Shown piece by piece: positions 1-12,912 of a stretch of DNA of 64,000 nucleotides. Positions within the stretch are counted from its first letter, which is position 1, and the number at the start of each line of letters is the position of its first letter. Position numbers and translations under genes: made by a program. The notes beneath the pieces are model-generated. The model was not told the DNA's origin. It saw nothing but the letters and a program-made list of their open reading frames with translations, and searched no databases. This stretch comes from Reticulitermes speratus (lineage: Eukaryota > Arthropoda > Insecta > Blattodea > Rhinotermitidae), in assembly GCA_021186555.1 (NCBI GenBank), contig JAJKFL010000014.1, positions 22,947,033 to 23,011,032 of the forward strand, given 5' to 3'.

Positions 1-679
1 TATCCTGTCCAAGGCATTATTTTCTATAAACCTATCACTAGCCGCCATAGTGGCTATTGGCCTACACTTACTGATTGTAAAATAAACTGCAAGCAAATAA
101 ACAAACAAACAAACTTTACCTTACTTACTCTGCATAAGATATATATAAACAAACAAATACTTAAATAGGCTTATGACTCCCATGTTGCTAGACATTAGTT
201 GATTGCGTCTATCAGACACTTGGATGGACGGGGCTATGCGTCCCTGGCCTTTAGTGCGATATGACACCAATTTCAGGAAACACGATGCAAAGCCTCTTCT
301 GTAAACGTTGTGTCAACATAAGGGTGCTGCATCCAGTTGTCATCATCTGAAAGGGTCGAAGGATCCTGTCGCATATCATCCGGAATTGTCGGAATTTAAG
401 CAAATGTTCGTTCAGGCCCATGAGCGAGGATATGCGCTGCCTTGCTGAAGTAGCCTTTACAATAGGAAGTGCGTGATGAATGTCTGGTTGCCGCTTGTTT
501 GCTCCACTGTTGGAACAGCCTTCGCAGGTGCGTTTTGTCACGTGTACAAATAATTGTGAATGCCGCTGACTACTGTTATCTCGTTCTGCAGACGTCCGGA
601 GGTCACCATAAATAACGTTTAGGAGACGACTACGTATCTTCTGTCACATTTTTTAGATGTTTTTCTTGTAGGACAGAAA
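1..679. other. no gene recognised
   Basis: No gene or named repeat is recognised here. A 96-codon minus-strand frame at 251-541 has no recognisable motif and no splice context, and is most likely chance. Confidence 0.4.
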
Positions 680-712
680 CTGTTATATGCGGCGGGGCCC
701 TTCACCAAAAAA
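680..712 (+). repeat. possible SINE-1 3' end remnant
   Basis: The short string GCGGCGGGGCCCTTC followed by an A-rich tail resembles the 3' terminus of the SINE-1 copies at 7890-8186 and 36305-36571, which end in GGGGCCCTTC or GGGGCTCTTC plus a poly-A-like tail. Only about 30 bases match, so this is a weak call. Confidence 0.3.
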
Positions 713-2516
713 CAAATCATTACACTCTGTATCTCTGTAATGTCTGGAACATGTAATTCTTTGTACGGTGTCACGTACAACTCAGAAGAAGAGATCCGAA
801 ACTCGTATTTCGCTTTTTATCAATTAGCATGCTACTCTGGAAAAAAGACTAAATTCTTCCAGTATGGTACCTCTGAAATGAACCTCGGTTGCAAGTTACT
901 TTGGAACCAGGGGTGAGTAATTTCAATAGACGGCGCCCGACAGGCGAAATTACTGAAGAGACCGTTAACTTTACCAATTGGAGTGTGGCGATTCGATTAT
1001 CGAAGAAAGGGAGTTAGTTGCTGACTCTCACACCTCCCATTTCTTTTTTCTCGTTAAGCTCGGAGGAGGTTGAACTTGTAACAAATTGATCCGTTGATAG
1101 CAGCACTCTGTCGCAGGTCGCGACGCCCCGCGTAAGATGATCTCCCTCCGAATCACGTCACTAGATTGTGCGGGCTTTCTCTCTTTTTCTCATCCAGTAC
1201 TGCGGGGACTTAAATTACAAGCTTTCATGTAGAGAATCTTAAGGAATTTTAACTAAATGTTACTATATTTTCGCTGTTCTTTTTGCGTAGTTTTACATCT
1301 TAAGCTGTAGCCACGAAGAGTAAGCGTTCATACTGTCATCGTCCGCTGACTACCCGTGCTTACCACCTGGTAAAATGTCCTCCGGTAAAGAAGGGAAGGC
1401 GGGAGTACACCTAATATCAAATCCTGCCATTGAACACGATTTCGAATATTAATGTTTCGTTTATATTGCCACAACACTTTTTCGGATTTTCTTGAAAATA
1501 TGTCAATACTGAACCCAAAGTCTCTAGCTGACCTTATTCGAAACTAGTTCTTCTATTCATTAATTCTTTCTACCTCATCTACATGCCTAGCCCATCATGT
1601 TCTCTCGCAATAGTGTAACATGATGAAGGGCGTTTTGTAAGAACGTCACATGAATAGCAAAATGATTTTAGTTACATGACTGCATAAAGTACAGAGTGCC
1701 GCACTTAAAATGAGCCCATATCAGTTGCACAATTACGACAAGTTCGGGAATAGAGAAAGCTGGCATTTTTGTGACCTTAATGTGTAATTAATTAATATAC
1801 AGGAGAATTGTGTTTAAATGTAGCAAATCCTTCGTGTGCCTAACAACAATACAGAATATAAACTTGAGCGTTGCAGTTAATTTAGAATATAAAGGAAATC
1901 ATAATGACAGTATTGAATTATGCAATTGTATATTCTGTACCTTCTGCGTGTTAGATAATTTACACAGATCAATTCTGTGAAACAAACTGGAGTCTGAAGT
2001 GCACAGTAACACAGTTGTTACTGTTTTGAAATTGTCTATTCCGTGCATTTTAATCCAACGAAATTACGTTCCTAGTGTTTTGTATATAGCTTGCCTCAGC
2101 TGAGTTCAGTCTGCAGGCTAATGGTTTATGTGGTCAATAATACATCAGAATAATTGGTATACATTACATTAGCTTCTTCCAATCTAGCAGAAAATAGCTG
2201 GATAGAAGGTTTAGTTAAAATCTGCTATGTTAATTATTTCGTAGGTAATTCAGCTAAGTATGCAGATCTGTCTTATGCTTGATTCAGTGTTGACCTGTCC
2301 TTTATGAATTGTCTTTTAGTATGTACCTGAGTCGACTTTTTTTTCTAAATTCGGTTGCAGAGAAAGGTCTGTGTTGTTAGTAATGTAATATCATATATAC
2401 ATTATATTTTCTTCTCAGCTAGTATAAAACAACTGGGTACACTTTAGTTAAAAACTGTTTTCTTGATGTATCGTGAGCAGTTTTATGTGCTTATGCAAAC
2501 CTCTATCATATGTTGG
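713..2516. other. non-coding, nothing recognised
   Basis: No frame with motifs, no tRNA-like boxes and no clear repeat was found. Composition is AT-rich throughout. Confidence 0.4.
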
Positions 2517-2561
2517 GTCCAGTGCGGGCCTAGTCATACAAAGACTAGGCCCGCACTGGAC
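2517..2561. repeat. perfect 19-bp GC-rich hairpin
   Basis: Bases 2517-2535 are the exact reverse complement of 2543-2561, separated by a 7-base loop (ATACAAA). The stem is much more GC-rich than its surroundings. It could be the relic of an inverted duplication, the tip of a foldback element or a small structured RNA. The arm is shorter than a typical animal pre-miRNA stem, so a miRNA is not favoured. Confidence 0.75.
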
Positions 2562-3150
2562 TTATCCTTCTCCTGCCAACGTACCGCCGACGCTCTAGAC
2601 TCTTAACATAGAGAGTGCTTTGTAAAATAGAACACAATAATAAATTATGGCAGCCGGAGATAAGTAACTTATCTAATTTCACAATCTTTCTAGTTCAGAT
2701 CGTTAATTGTGCAGGCTTCTAAAGTGAATTTGTAGCACACAAGTGCAGTAAAAAAATTGCTACAATTACAGTTCTATCTTCCTTCCACACTTTTAGTTAT
2801 GTAATAATAATATATCGCATAAATACGTCTGTGTTATCTGCTTTAAGAACTGAATGCTGTGGCGTACATGTTATTTTCATTTTGAAAGACAGAAGCGAGT
2901 AATTGTTCCCTTTTCAACAAAGAACGTTGTTTGGTATTCTATGTGCTTACGGGAGTTTCTCTTTCGCCACGGGCTAGCGGGCGAGTGATGGACAATGGAG
3001 TGAAACAGATGGGCTCACCTCACGTCTTCTGTTTCTTAATGTGTTTATTTTCATTGTTTAATGGCGTAGGCTTTCGTCACGTCTGGTTTGCTGGTTACGC
3101 TGAAAAGATTGAACGCTATAAGTTGAAAGGAAACACATGGATATCTATTA
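2562..3150. other. non-coding, nothing recognised
   Basis: The 78-codon plus frame at 2931-3167 has no recognised motif and runs into the inverted repeat that follows. Confidence 0.4.
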
Positions 3151-3343
3151 AAAACAAGACCAACTAGATGCACAATCACTATTAAAAAACTTTAATACTA
3201 GTATAACATTAAACCCGACATGTTTCGGTCAGGTACCTGACCATCTTCAGGGGTATACTACATTAAAATGCGTGTCGGGTTTAATGTAATACTACTATTA
3301 AAGTTTTTTAATAGTGATTGTGCATCTAGTTGGTCTTGATTTT
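3151..3343. repeat. long inverted repeat (arms about 70 bp) with a ribozyme-like apex
   Basis: The left arm 3151-3221 and right arm 3271-3343 are near-perfect reverse complements, with only a few mismatches over about 70 bases. The roughly 50-base centre holds the palindrome GGTCAGGTACCTGACC and a hammerhead-like core read on the minus strand. Both arms begin at the bases surrounding the predicted cleavage triplet GUC and run outward. No 8-bp or TA target duplication was recognised at the ends. Best explained as an inverted terminal-repeat relic of a Penelope-like element; a foldback transposon is the alternative. Confidence 0.75.
3211..3254 (-). ncRNA. hammerhead-like ribozyme motif A
   Basis: Read on the minus strand: CUGAAGA at 3250-3244, one unpaired U, a 6-bp stem II (GGUCAG/CUGACC) closed by GUAC, then GAAAC at 3226-3222, a very short stem III (AC/GU around AU) and the cleavage triplet GUC ending at 3218. 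Stem I can form from ACCC (3254-3251) with GGGU (3217-3214). All invariant core bases are present apart from the extra U between A9 and stem II. Minimal stem III hammerheads are established in terminal repeats of Penelope-like elements. Activity is untested. Confidence 0.55.
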
Positions 3344-5575
3344 AATATATACAAGATGCACGGTGAAAACAGTATTAAGTATATGGATATCTGTTGTTCG
3401 AGTAATTTATGGGAACCTAAGAGGGATCATAAAACATGTAGTTGTACGTAGTGTGCTTTAGAATATAAAGCTGTCAAAGATAATTTTTGTATTACTAGTT
3501 AAACTTTATCATGACTTGTGAAATATTTTTCTAATTCTTTTTGTCTGTTCAGTATGTTTTTACGCTGCACTAGTGGTATTCTTTACAACCTAGAAGAGGC
3601 CTTATGGTAAATATTGCCTTCTGGCTTATGACACCGTGTATTCTGGTGGTTACCAAACTTTTGGGGTCATCTGTCGCCTTTGTCGTCGTGGTATAATTAA
3701 GGCCTCATCTTCCCTGAAGATGGAGGCGTCAGGTTCCGCACCATTTTCACTAACAACCTATTTGTCAGGGGAAATATTTAGAGTTGGCTGCAGCCCTAAA
3801 TTTGTGCTTCATTTAAAGCCCCGTAGTAACACTGTGTATTACTTGCTTTAACATTCAAAAACGTAGGCCTATCTGTGTTTTCCTCTGCAGGCCTATTGCC
3901 TGCGTTAATGCTTAAAGCTTTTGTATTTCACCCACGGAGCGTATTTGTGTGCCTTCAATAAAGCCCATTATAAACAGCAATTATTTATATAAGCAGCATT
4001 AGTCATTTAATATTCATAATGAATGTGAGGGTTATTCCCTTTTAGGATATAATTCAGTTTTAATTGTTACTTGTATAAATTCAAATCTTCAAAGGATTAA
4101 TATTCGGTACCAAGGCGATATTTAATAAATGACTAGAGGCAAACTTATAGAATTGTATACGGAGTTTTAACAGACGTACATGCAAATTTAGTATGAAGCT
4201 TGTTATAACTGTGCTGGAACAGTTTAAGGCACAATGGTTATTATGTGTACCACCTGCTAAAACATTACGAAACTGTGCATTTTTCCGTACAGTGTATGAA
4301 ATAAACATAATTTTCCTTTCGTCAACATTATTAACCAGTTATTTTCGTAATGGAGGTATGGGGTTTTTACCATGATGGAGGAACTTACTTTAAAAATATT
4401 AGGATCCATGTCAGGCGTTTAGGATTTAACGGTCACAATAACTGTAACATGCGACACTCATAGAAGTCGTATCTAGGAAACTTAATGCACTCGTAATCCA
4501 GTAGCTAAAACTGTTTACAAAACTTTACGAAGTTGCATTTCTTGTTACCTTATAGACTGAAACACTGTAGGTGTCAAAATTCATTCCATAACTGAGAGTT
4601 TTAACATAAAAGCAGAAGAACAATTTAGTGGTGTAACTGTCGTGAGAGTCGCAAAGAATGATGATGAAGTCTGTTCTTGTTGAAACTGTTGCACGTAAAG
4701 TCATGTTGCAAGGCTTAACTCGAAACTCGTACCTACATGCAAACCGATGCACAATGGTGTGAGTAAGCTCACCATACCGGCGAACTTTCATCCCTTTTCC
4801 CCACCTTTATAATACAAAGTTTTGACCTTAGTGTCACTAAGTCTGTTTTTTTTTTTGTGACGCAGAAAAATCTCTATGTCCTTTGTGTGCCACGAAAAAA
4901 GTCCTGACGAAGTATGGGAGACTGTAACGACACCTGATTATGCGTCTCACGGTACATCCATCAATCTGTTTAGCTTCAAGTACCGTGTGATCTTACTGCT
5001 AAGCCGTATCCTGTACGGAAATCTTCCACATAATGTAGTCTACTTTTGGCAGGCCTAGAAGATGCAGAGACATTATTCAAAATAACCAGAATTGAGAACT
5101 GAATTCGTAATATTTTAAAAATGTGAAATAGAAATAAAGTTATAGCGTTTACACAATCTGGATATTTTGGTTTTGGAACTACAAAGGTCACATCTGCTTC
5201 TGATAGTAACACTGTGTCCGTACTGCTTGTACTTTAATTTATAGGAACAAAAATTAAATTTGGCTATAACAATCCCTCTTTTCCAGGAGAAGGAGAACGG
5301 AATTTTTATGAAACTTGATTTTGAGGGTTGTGGGGAATAAGGCAGTTATGTCTTAGTAAACTTTACAGGTATTTATTTTTGTATTAAAATTACATGTTCT
5401 ATTTATGGAAGCCGTAATAGCGTAATAGGTATACTGACCAGGTTACGGACCAGACGGCCTACAAATCGTGGTTGGACTTTCGGAAAGAGCAAGAGATCTT
5501 TCTATTCCTTAAATTTCACAGACCAACATTGGGACCCATCATGCTTCCTATTCAGTTGACACCTGAGACAAAGGA
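3344..5575. other. non-coding, nothing recognised
   Basis: Several 60-88-codon frames occur on both strands, overlap each other and show no motif. At 3709-3722 the string CCCTGAAGATGGAG looks like a hammerhead 5' core, but no GAAAC follows at the right distance. Confidence 0.4.
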
Positions 5576-5690
5576 TCCAGGGCGGGAATCTCAGTTTAAG
5601 AATGAGTGGAGCTGTACCTTCATTCTTCCACATGCCTTCATGGCCTGGAAAGGAACAACTTTGCCTTTACCCTTATTCAAATATTTTAGG
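5576..5690 (+). repeat. SINE-3 3' fragment
   Basis: A diverged copy of the 3' part of SINE-3 (22692-22965). The shared segments, in order, are a block ending AATGAGTGGAGCTGTA, a CCTTCATGGCC-type block and an end containing TTTGCC. The tRNA-like head is missing, so this is 5' truncated. Confidence 0.45.
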
Positions 5691-7889
5691 TGCTAATTGA
5701 AGAGCCGTGAAACAAGTTACAAAAACAGCAACGAAGAATGGAGTCCTTGAAGATAATTATGATCATAATAACAATAACAATAATGGTAATGACGTAACAT
5801 TATTTCACAGGTTATGTCTTCCTACTAGATGCATACACTAATTTAGGATTAATCTAAATAACTTTAAGGTGGTTAGGTTTGTTAGAAATCTGTCCAATCT
5901 AGAAATGTAGCGTCTGTTCAATAAACTTAACTGTCGGTCATGTGTACAGTTTAGTCTGTGGTAACCTACATTCACCTTACGTAGTGACATTTGGAAATTA
6001 TGAAAGATAATTTTATCTCAGGTGCAACGTAGTCTCATCGAAAATCAGATGAGCGATATTTCTGTAAGTGAATTGATGTTAAATTAAGGTTGCAGTTTAT
6101 AGAGTTTACATTTTGGAAAAAGAGAGTAAATACAATTGTGGTAATATTATTATTGGAATAAGTTTACATTTTGCACTAGTCATAAATCAGTCTGACAGCT
6201 TCAGTCACTTCCCTCGTGTTACATAAATTTTGCTCCAAGATTTGTGACAGCAGTTGAAGTTGCCGAATAATGATTTTTTATTTTATGTTAATTACATTAC
6301 AGATCTTACGTGGTAGGTCCTAGTAATAATTCTTAGTTACTTGTTTTGTGCAAATTGTTTACTATTTGTTGCATTAGTAGACCCTATTTGTTGAAATCAC
6401 AGTCCCCCCCCCCCCATACACATAAATTTAGAGTTTAATCTTTGTATCTACGTGTTCTACGTTGTTTCTGGTTTCTTATAATTTATATATTTCTATGGAC
6501 AGTGTAAACAAGATGTTCAAAATGAGACTAATGGCTTTTATGGGCCGCGCCTGAAATAGTGACACATTAATTTCGTGGAATTTAATTCAAATTATAGAGT
6601 GTATGAGGGAAAGAAATGTTTCCCTTGTCGCATCTTAATTGAAGACACTCCCTGACGTTAGAGAAATTAGGCTGATATATTTTGTTTCAAAAAGAATGGT
6701 CAAGGAAACAATTAGAACATTTTCGTTTTGTACTGCGGTGCACTGAAAATCCACGCAACCAATGTAAGAAAGCCGAAACAGGAACAAGACACGAACGTTC
6801 TGTTTCGAGAAGATTCGCTTTATTAACCGTGACTATTATCTCTTTGTTGGATAAGGCCAGAGCCTGTGCTCTGTGTTGCTGTGAAGTGATGCTTGGAATT
6901 TATTAGATACTGATCTACAGAGTGCAGCGAACTGGAGAAGGAGGTGCAAGTCAAGTCTCAAAGTGCCATTTTCTCGTCCTGCAGTCAAGATAAGCTTCAG
7001 AAAATGGCGGTTTAGAGAGTCAGTGCGGTTGTTGCCGTGTGAGGGAAGTTATCCAAATTGCTTTTCTTATACCACCATACAACTTCGGAAGGCAGCAGTG
7101 ATTCAGTCCTTTATAGCAGAGAAACCATGAATTTTTAGGTCTATAGACCTTATAAGGTACAAAAGGGGAAGGAAAAATTCAATCGAATTCCTGGTCTTGT
7201 CGTCAATGACTGGGGAGGAAAGAAATCACGTTTGTGCAGTAACACTTAGTCTTGGAAGACTTTCTTACAAATTGCCGGCTGCTACGGTCGGTGTTTATGT
7301 ACAGGAAATGCTTGAGCCGAGACGTTTCAAGGCAAAAGATGGGACAGCCACAGAAATATTGCGGTGGTTTAGACAGGAGCCTCTTTATCTGTCCGCAAAT
7401 GTTTGTCAGCACCATCTTCGGGATATTTATATTTCAGAAGCATTAAAAAATTAGATGACTATCATTACTTACGAAAATATGTAACATCTTTATACAAATT
7501 ATAAAAAATAGCAAGGTATTGCTAAAGGTATATCCGTAAGTTTGGATAATATGGATACTTTTGGCTCTCTATTTATCGTTGACTGTATATTGTAATCTTG
7601 TTTCATATGTATTTTTTCTTTTGATCCCATTTATTAGTATGCTAAATTTTCTCGTTGGATATGCAATAAGGAAGGAAGAAGAAATCGATTAGTAATTATG
7701 GCACCGAATAAGTTGCCTCGGGCTGTAACACTTTTATCTTGTAGAAATTTTCCGTTCCGCATATTGGCCGTATAGACTAAACTGGTGATATATTTAGTAG
7801 TTATCTCACTCTCAAAGCGAGTTCCGAGTGTTTACAAGTTATTTCAAATGAAGTTTTCGTTATTATCGAGCTGTTCAACACTAAGCATT
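5691..7889. other. non-coding; one poly-C tract
   Basis: Holds a 12-base C tract at 6404-6415. The overlapping frames at 6682-6906 and 7197-7454 have no recognised motif and no convincing splice sites. Confidence 0.4.
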
Positions 7890-8186
7890 ATACTTTTTTT
7901 GTGAGAAGGGCCCCGCAGCAGAAGCAACGGACGCACCGCAGCCTTAAGGCGTATTGTGCAACCCTTGTGATGAAGGTGAGAAATATGATCAGTTCTTTTT
8001 TCATTTTTCCAAGTAATGGAGCACCAGTGGAATGAAATTGACAGGGGAAAACTGAAGTACTTGGGGGAAAAACTTGTCCCAGTGCCACTTTGTCCACCAC
8101 AAATCCCACATGGACCGACCCATGATCGAACCCGGGCCTCCGCGGTGAGAGGCCGGCGACTAACCGCCTAAGCCATGGCACGGCCC
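7890..8186 (-). mobile_element. SINE-1, tRNA-derived, full-length-like
   Basis: On the minus strand the element starts GGGCCGTGCCATGGCTTAGG. It has a pol III A box TGGCTTAGGCGG (8175-8164) and a B box containing GGTTCGATC (8132-8124), spaced as in a tRNA. A unique body and a 3' end of GGGGCCCTTC plus an A-rich tail follow. Two further copies are at 36305-36571 (-) and 17750-17950 (+). The 97-codon minus frame across it is a translation of the SINE, not a gene. Clear target-site duplications were not found at this copy. Confidence 0.8.
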
Positions 8187-11100
8187 ATGTGTATTATGCG
8201 TTACTGACAGCGTCGTTATGGAGGCTGCAAATAATTACTGTGACTACCGAGAAATGTTCTGTAATGTTACCACAGTAGTCAAACGTGTGACTCGTCCAAA
8301 GAACTCTTTTTATGTGCACAATGAATGATCCTGTGCAAACGTTTTAGATATGTTATGTATACAGCATTGTTCTGCTGGGCCATCAGTATGAATGAGAAAG
8401 TACATGCAAAAAAAAGGTGAAACGGTAACTACAAGAGGCATGCTATTGAGCTCTTTCAGCACGGTAATGCATTGTCTTATTTTTGTGTGGATCAGAATCA
8501 GTAGATTTATTGCACCTTTAAAACTCTGATTCATAAATATTATAATATCAATAAAGACATTTTTTGATAATGCGAAGATATTTGGAGTGAAATTCCATTG
8601 CAAATGGTCGACACTTCTGCCTCCAGAGTCACAAAAATATCATATATGTTATTAAATTGTAATTAATATATTAAGAGAAAACGAATTAATGTGTGACATA
8701 AGAGACACATAAAAATAAGCTTAAAATGCCAGTGTTTAGCGTTGAGTGCTCTCTTCCCCTAGTTGCTAGAAGACGCGACGCTCGCGTCACTGTGTGATTG
8801 TGCCAGACGTTCCGAACAGCGTACTGATCTCTTCATGAAGCGTCCAAATGTCCGGACTTTTCGACTCTTGAAGACTGGACCACTAAGCTTTATCGAAAAT
8901 CCTTGCACCAATCACCCAGTGACGCGGAGCATGGTTAAAGCTTTTAGAATAAAGACGGACTGCGTTTATAGTAAAGAAGTTAAATGTATATCGGTATAAA
9001 GCTGAAAAAACCAAAGATTCAGCAGAATAATTTGCTGTTTATGCTTGTAAAAGTTTCTACCCTTATTCAAATTTTGACTGCTGCGACCTCAGTGCGCACT
9101 GCGGTGTGTGGCGAAAACGAAATATTCTTTGGCCTTAGTTTTGTGGAGTAATCGGTTTATATATATATTTTTACTTTTTCTCGTTTTCTCTTGACTCCTT
9201 CCCGATTTCTGTATCAATATCATGTGCGAAGAAGAGAGACTGGAAGAGAAAGGAGGCTGTCGTCGGACCTAGACAGACACACCGCTGAGAGTTGGGAAGA
9301 TTGCGGTTGATGACGTCATTAATCTCTGCAGCTACGGCGTGTCGGTCGACCTGGCCCAGCCTTCACATTCACTGCCTATGCCTTCCAGTTTATTAACAAA
9401 ATTATCAGTTACACATATCATCTGTATACGGACATAGATTTGTGAACACGTGTTAATCCCAGAAGACGGGAATGGGCTGGACAAACCTGCGGGATGTGTG
9501 GATCAACAACACCAAGAAAAATTTTAGAAGAATGTGTGTATGGTAGTCAACTAATAGGGAAGCCCTAGGACATCTATACTCGTACACAAGCTGTGACAAG
9601 AGATGCCAGAAAATTACTAGGGACCGTGAGATGGCAAAGATTGGCATAAGACTGGAAAATATGATGAATAATAACTGAGGAGTGGGGGATCAAAAATGGG
9701 CTGTCATTCCATAATATTAATATAAGGTCCGTGTACGTTTACTACTGCTTCTAAGCTTCAACAAATTGTAACAAACGCGTCGGTGTGTTTTCAGTTATGT
9801 ACCAAACTTCACTCTAAACTCTTAGTTAGTGGCAGCATAACGATAATTGTAATTTAAAAACTGAACGACGGACATGCGTTGTTAGATCTTCGAAACACAG
9901 AAAGTTCAGACCACTAATCTGGAAGGTAATTCGTGGCAGCTGTCAGCTCTGAGATGGTGGTTGGATCGTTATGGGAATGCGAATAACGAATCACGTATAC
10001 TAAAATACTGTCACAGAAGCCACTTGTTAGAAATATTGTCCCTGTAAACGTTGAATTAAACTCCATGGTGAAATGTTTCCCTTAAGAAAGTTTTCTTTTG
10101 TCGTGAATAATGTCGAACTGTACCTCAATATTTAAACATTTCACTTAATTCAGGGCGTAGTGTTAAAGCGCGATTCCAGATTTATCTCTGAACTTGTCCC
10201 AACAATTACCATTCTGTAGGACCACAATACTTTGCTTAGGTCTCTTGCGAGAAGTATTAATCACGCAGATGCTCGCATCTTGGTGTTCATAAGAGTTGTG
10301 CCTTATATGCACACACGCACATATACATTTTTCATTTGAACATGGGGACACATAGAAACCTTTGAAAAAATAACTGTCACTCAAATATTGTCTTGGTATA
10401 AAACAACTTACCGTGCCAATAGAAACAGCACAATTATTGGTAGCAGCAGTAAACCCTCATTACGTGTACACAATGGTATTTCTGAAATGTCGCTTTCAGT
10501 AGCATGTTAATGCTTTCGATTTGTAATTTAAATATTACTAAAGCTATTTTTTTAATATGTTACTTTTAAAAGCTTATGTGAATGCATAAAAGTGTGAACA
10601 GATGTGTCACGTAGAAAATGTTGGCAGTCTAGTTTCCTCCCTTTTTTGGATTAGGCACTCCTGTTGCACATTTACCATATCCCTAAGCGTAGCGTCTTTT
10701 TCTCAGAGTATCCGAGCTCCGTGACGCACTGGGCTCAGGTTATATCGCTTCTTGAATTACGTCGATGAGGAATTGATAGAGAGGTGAGATCCAATCTCCT
10801 TGGTACAGCATGGGTGAACAGACAGAAAGACGGAGGTATTTCAAGATACGTAGAAAGAGTATGTTGAAGTCATTAGTATCTAGATGTGGTAATATCCGCG
10901 CCTTAATATTTTAAATTTGCGTGCGATAAACTTTCAGTTCGTTTCTTATGTAAGTCCGCAGACGTGATACTTCATCGATTGTAATGAAACTGTAATTAAT
11001 TTAAAATTAAATATTAACGAAATCGTATATTATTAATTAAAATTTAAAACTTGCCCCAGTTTAATTTCACCATCACTTCTCCATCGAAAGCGAGTTTCTT

Positions 11101-12616
11101 AATTGTTTGGGGAAACTTAAAATTTTGAAGTGAATGTCAACAATGTGAAGACTCTACAATTTAGCTTTAACTTTTAATTTATAATTTCCTTAAAATAAAG
11201 AAAGCATATTAAACATTGCCTGTTGCTACCATGTATGCATATTTCTGTGACAAATTTGGGAACATATTTTTCGTCTCGAGTGTACAGTGATTAATACTTT
11301 CTCTCAATAGTGTACAAATTTGATTATCTGTAAGTGTATCAATTTTGTATCAGAATCAGTGGTTATGCGGAGTCAAATGGAATGAAAGTGTGATTATGTT
11401 CAGAGAGTCTGGAGAACAGCATGATTTTCAGTTTATTGGAGCGACTGAAGTCGAAATTCTGTTTATGTTTATTCATATATTGATGAGCGCTGGAGAAATG
11501 TATGAAGTGTTGCACTGGAGTGAACTGGTTCTGGACAGGGCAAAAAGCGGGACTTTTGTGACAGCGGTAATGAATTGTTGGGTTTCATTTTTGTAGAGAA
11601 TATCTTGTGATATGTTAGGTTCAAGCGACAGTGACTGAATATTATTTTTTCTGTGGTGTCTTAGAGGTGTAATGTATTTTATCCTGAAGATGAATTCAGC
11701 AGGTACATTAGAAAAGTGTACACTTGTCTACCAAAATATACATTGTCACAATCCAAATCTTCATAGTTCAAGACAGTGTCAGACTTCTGCATGTGGAAGT
11801 GTGTTACTCTGCCGTGACCGCATTTATTCCGAGCATGTTATAGAAATTAGCTCGTTTTATGCCTTGAATGTTATAATGCTTCAGAGATTAAAACCGTCTG
11901 CATAGTTCCGATTCCCAGCACCACCGCGCTGTACTCTGTCAAGTATAGACAAGCAGTACTGTGCTGGTCACATTGTAATGCCTCCCACTCTTATTTACAA
12001 GATGGAGTTAGTCGGTGTTAGCGTGTTATGTTGCTCATCGTAGCATTGTACTTCTTACAGGAAAGTGAATACATCTGAGTGTGTGTTCATATATATATAT
12101 ATATATATACATATGTACAAATCGAAAAATGAGATAAAGCGGTTGGTTGTTAATTCGTATTTAGTAAGTCTGTACCAACTGCGGTTTTCTGTTCTGTTTA
12201 GTTTTTTATGATTTTAACAGAACAAATGACGCAGAAAAGAAAAAATTACAAAAACCGTAGCACTTTTCCATCTAACATTCTCTTGCTATTCTACTGTTTT
12301 CACTTATATTTTGCGTGTTTTTTTTAATTCCATAGACTTGTGAAACGCATTATATAGACAAGTGGTTAGAATTGTCAGCGGATTACGTGATGCTTTCTTG
12401 CAAGTTTGACTGTAGTTTACATTGGCGACTGTGGTATGGTAACAGTTATTTCGATTTTACTGTGTTGAAATTTGTTGGCAGAGAAGGTCAATAATAGACA
12501 GGGTAAATTTTCCAAACCCTGCAGTAGACTATATCCTGTCACCTTCACCGTTGATTATTTCATCATTCTTAGCAGTATTAACGAATAGTGTATATATACG
12601 TACATATACACGTGGG
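8187..12616. other. non-coding; (TA)n tract
   Basis: Contains a (TA)n microsatellite at 12089-12109 and AT-rich inverted runs near 10980-11050. Frames of 60-97 codons (for example 8310-8603 minus, 11345-11596 plus) show no motif. CCTGAAGATGA near 11684 lacks the rest of a hammerhead core. Confidence 0.4.
12089..12109. repeat. (TA)n microsatellite
   Basis: About ten AT units. Confidence 0.9.
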
Positions 12617-12912
12617 GGCAAGCGGTGGCGCGTTTGGTTGAGGCACTGCGCTACAAGCCGGCATGTCGTGGTTTCGATTCCCGATGGTGTCATTGGAATT
12701 TTTCAGTGACATAAACCTTCCTGCCACACTACGGCCCTGGGGTCGACTCTGCCTGTAACTGAAATGAGTACCACGAATATTTCCTGGTGGGATAAAGGCG
12801 GCCGGTACGTAGGGCTGACGACCTTACCACCTTCATGTGCCGATTGTCTAGAAATCTGGGAGTCTCAACCTCCTGGAACCCTAAGGGCCTGTCCAGGCCT
12901 GTAATGGGATTG
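12617..12912 (+). mobile_element. SINE-2, tRNA-derived
   Basis: The pol III A box is TGGCGCGTTTGG (12626-12637) and the B box is GGTTTCGATTCCC (12670-12682). A body of about 220 bases containing the block AAGGCGGCCGG follows. The flanks ATATACACGT (left) and ATATACAAGT (right) may be a target-site duplication with one difference. A body fragment of the same family lies at 15443-15535. Confidence 0.75.

Noticed and set aside
3705-3735. CCCTGAAGATGGAGGCGTCAG as another hammerhead
   Set aside because: No GAAA box or cleavage triplet at a usable distance.
6790-6815. GAAACAGAACGUU on the minus strand as a hammerhead 3' half
   Set aside because: No CUGANGA-like box upstream.
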